From contig JAEDEK010000046.1 in NCBI GenBank assembly GCA_016293365.1, positions 1-13,769 of the forward strand: a stretch of DNA of 13,769 bases, given 5' to 3'. The notes beneath the pieces are model-generated. The model was not told where the DNA came from, made no database searches, and saw only the letters and a list, made by a program, of their open reading frames with translations. Shown piece by piece: positions 12,321 through 13,769 of this stretch. The translations under genes were made by a program, and so were the position numbers. Every line of letters begins with the position of its first letter. Position 1 is the first letter of the stretch. This stretch comes from Bulleidia sp. (GTDB lineage Bacteria > Bacillota_I > Bacilli_A > Erysipelotrichales > Erysipelotrichaceae).

Positions 12321-13769
12321 ATGGGTTCTATATCATGGGATCTGATTCTGGGTGGATTTGCCCTGTTCATGTTTGGCATCTCATTTATGGGCGATGGTCT
12401 GAAGGCTGTCGCAGGTGACAAACTGCGAGACTACATTGACAAGTACACATCTACGACCATCAGTGCAGTACTGATCGGTATTGTCCTGACAATCATCATG
12501 CAGTCAAGTTCTGCATCGATTGCCATTACGATCGGCCTTGTCAGAGCCGGCCTGATGAATCTGTCACAGGCAGCAGGAATTGTCATGGGTGCCAACATCG
12601 GTACGACAGTTACGTCCTTCCTGATCGGTCTTTCGATTGATGCATATGCGATGTATATTGTCTTTGCCGGTGGTATGCTTCTGTGTTTTTCCAAAAACAG
12701 AAAGGTCAACTACTGGGGTAAAGTCTTATTCGGTTTCGGTCTGATGTTCTATGGTCTTTCCGCGATGGGTGATGGACTTGCAGCACTTAAAGAAATGCCG
12801 TTCTTTGAACAGTTTGCGATCAGTATGGCGAATAAGCCATGGCTGGCAATGCTTGTTGGTGTTGCATTAACAGCCATTGTTCAGTCTTCTGCCGCAACCA
12901 TTGGTGTTGTTCAGAAGCTCTATCAGGCAAGTGCGATTACACTTGGTGCATCCCTGCCATTCATGTTTGGTGCCAATATCGGTACAACCGTAACAGGTAT
13001 TCTGGCATCTCTTGGTGGTACACTTGCCGCAAGAAGAACAGCTGCATTACATACCGTGTTCAATATCATCGGAACATTAGTCGGAATGCTTCTTCTGACA
13101 CCATTTACAGCAGTCGTATCTTCATTATCAACCGTAATGAATCTGAATCCGATGATGCAGATTGCCTTTGCAAATATCATCTTCAAGGTAGTTACTACAG
13201 TTCTGTTCCTGCCGATTCTCAGACCTTATACAGAGCTGATCAAGAAGATCATTCCTGGTCAGGAAGTCGAGCATATGGATATTGACATTGGAGATCTGGA
13301 TGCCAATGTTGCGGATGTACTGCCATCAGCTGCTATCGCTGCTTCAACGCAGACAATCCTGAAAATGAGTGATGTTGTCCGTCAGGATATCATCATGACA
13401 AAGGATTATCTCAATAAGCCAGGTACAGAAGATGATGCAGAAGTACTGCATCAGAATGAAGCACTGATCAATAAGACAGATAAGATCATCACAGAATATC
13501 TCATCAAGATTCAGCAGAACCATGATGGTATGTCTGATATGGATATGGAAGATGTCAGACTGAATCTGGAAGTTGTCAAGAATCTGGAACGTATGGGAGA
13601 TCTGGCAATGAATCTGACAGAATTCTTCACGATGGTTACTTCTGATAAGGGTTCCTTTACAGAAGAAGCCATGCATGAAATCAATGAAATGTTTGATCAT
13701 CTGGTTGATATGATGGATGACAGCACAGAAGTATTTGTTACAAAGAATATGGACAGATATCTGGAACTG
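12321..13769 (+). CDS. Na+/phosphate cotransporter with PhoU-like domain, 3' partial
   Basis: The reading frame is open from the ATG at 12321 to the window edge (483 codons, no stop). The N-terminal membrane half is the NptA/PF02690 type, with two inverted repeats each carrying a QSS motif (QSSSA 61-65 and QSSAA 188-192) followed by GANIGTT (90-96 and 217-223), the signature of Na+-coupled phosphate carriers. After about residue 310 the protein becomes a soluble, acidic helical region (ASTQTILKMSD, then LEVVKNLERMGDLAMNLTEF) with the ER.GD pattern of PhoU domains. Membrane segments alternate through 1-305. GAGGAGG before the ATG supports the start. Expected function is low-affinity or regulated inorganic phosphate movement at the membrane, with the PhoU-like part probably controlling it. 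Confidence 0.93.
   Translation, partial: MGSISWDLILGGFALFMFGISFMGDGLKAVAGDKLRDYIDKYTSTTISAVLIGIVLTIIMQSSSASIAITIGLVRAGLMNLSQAAGIVMGANIGTTVTSFLIGLSIDAYAMYIVFAGGMLLCFSKNRKVNYWGKVLFGFGLMFYGLSAMGDGLAALKEMPFFEQFAISMANKPWLAMLVGVALTAIVQSSAATIGVVQKLYQASAITLGASLPFMFGANIGTTVTGILASLGGTLAARRTAALHTVFNIIGTLVGMLLLTPFTAVVSSLSTVMNLNPMMQIAFANIIFKVVTTVLFLPILRPYTELIKKIIPGQEVEHMDIDIGDLDANVADVLPSAAIAASTQTILKMSDVVRQDIIMTKDYLNKPGTEDDAEVLHQNEALINKTDKIITEYLIKIQQNHDGMSDMDMEDVRLNLEVVKNLERMGDLAMNLTEFFTMVTSDKGSFTEEAMHEINEMFDHLVDMMDDSTEVFVTKNMDRYLEL

Noticed and set aside
12839..13285. A 148-residue plus-strand frame inside the phosphate transporter
   Set aside because: It is an out-of-frame shadow of the transporter's second repeat, with cysteine- and serine-rich nonsense composition.
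1..13769. CRISPR array, tRNA, rRNA, insertion sequence, phage or toxin-antitoxin module
   Set aside because: No regularly spaced repeats, cloverleaf-like sequences, transposase or integrase motifs were seen on either strand.

Overview
The window reads as the chromosome of a low-to-moderate GC, gut-associated Firmicute, perhaps of the Erysipelotrichales type. This is inferred from gene content and style: Shine-Dalgarno sites of the AGGAGG kind, short intergenic hairpin terminators, a bile-salt-hydrolase-type choloylglycine hydrolase with a Cys2 nucleophile, a FeoA-FeoB fusion, a DUF3784 protein and a Firmicutes-type NdpA. The genus cannot be fixed from the sequence. I saw no phage, IS, CRISPR, tRNA or rRNA.

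Layout. (1) 1-226: left edge with a probable C-terminal coding tail of an off-window gene, a strong hairpin and a perfect 15-bp stem terminator. (2) 227-1972: tightly overlapped plus-strand operon of a Cof-type HAD phosphatase, an SseB-like protein and a membrane-anchored PH-like protein, closed by a terminator. (3) 2009-2322: small membrane protein with its own terminator. (4) 2329-3416: minus-strand choloylglycine hydrolase with terminator, RBS and a TATAAT box. Its Shine-Dalgarno lies in a perfect hairpin that also gives a Shine-Dalgarno to a 49-codon ORF on the other strand. (5) 3523-5071: three-gene operon of a stand-alone FakA-middle-like domain, a DUF3784 membrane protein and a GltD-like FAD/NAD(P) oxidoreductase lacking the usual N-terminal Fe-S domain, then a GAAA-loop terminator. 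(6) 5155-9459: apparent operon of a nucleoid-associated (NdpA/YejK) protein, a YhcC/TIGR01212 radical SAM protein and the FeoA-FeoB ferrous iron transporter. (7) 9464-11916: aldo/keto reductase with two C-terminal [4Fe-4S] motifs, a terminator, then larC (nickel-pincer cofactor synthesis) and its terminator. (8) 11888-12320: a 5' remnant of a minus-strand AAA_14-type ATPase, three inverted repeats, and a promoter preceded by three or four 11-bp-phased PhoP-box-like repeats. (9) 12321-13769: Na+/phosphate cotransporter with a PhoU-like domain, running off the right edge.

How it fits together: most of the window is housekeeping metabolism and transport (iron uptake, phosphate uptake, Ni cofactor, redox, bile-salt deconjugation). 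No clear new defence or mobile system is visible. The points most worth testing are the PhoP-box-like array in front of the phosphate transporter, the orphan FakA-middle-like protein in an operon with a stripped-down GltD-like flavoprotein, the two-fold symmetric Shine-Dalgarno hairpin at the bile salt hydrolase start, and the ATPase remnant whose broken end is shared with the larC terminator.
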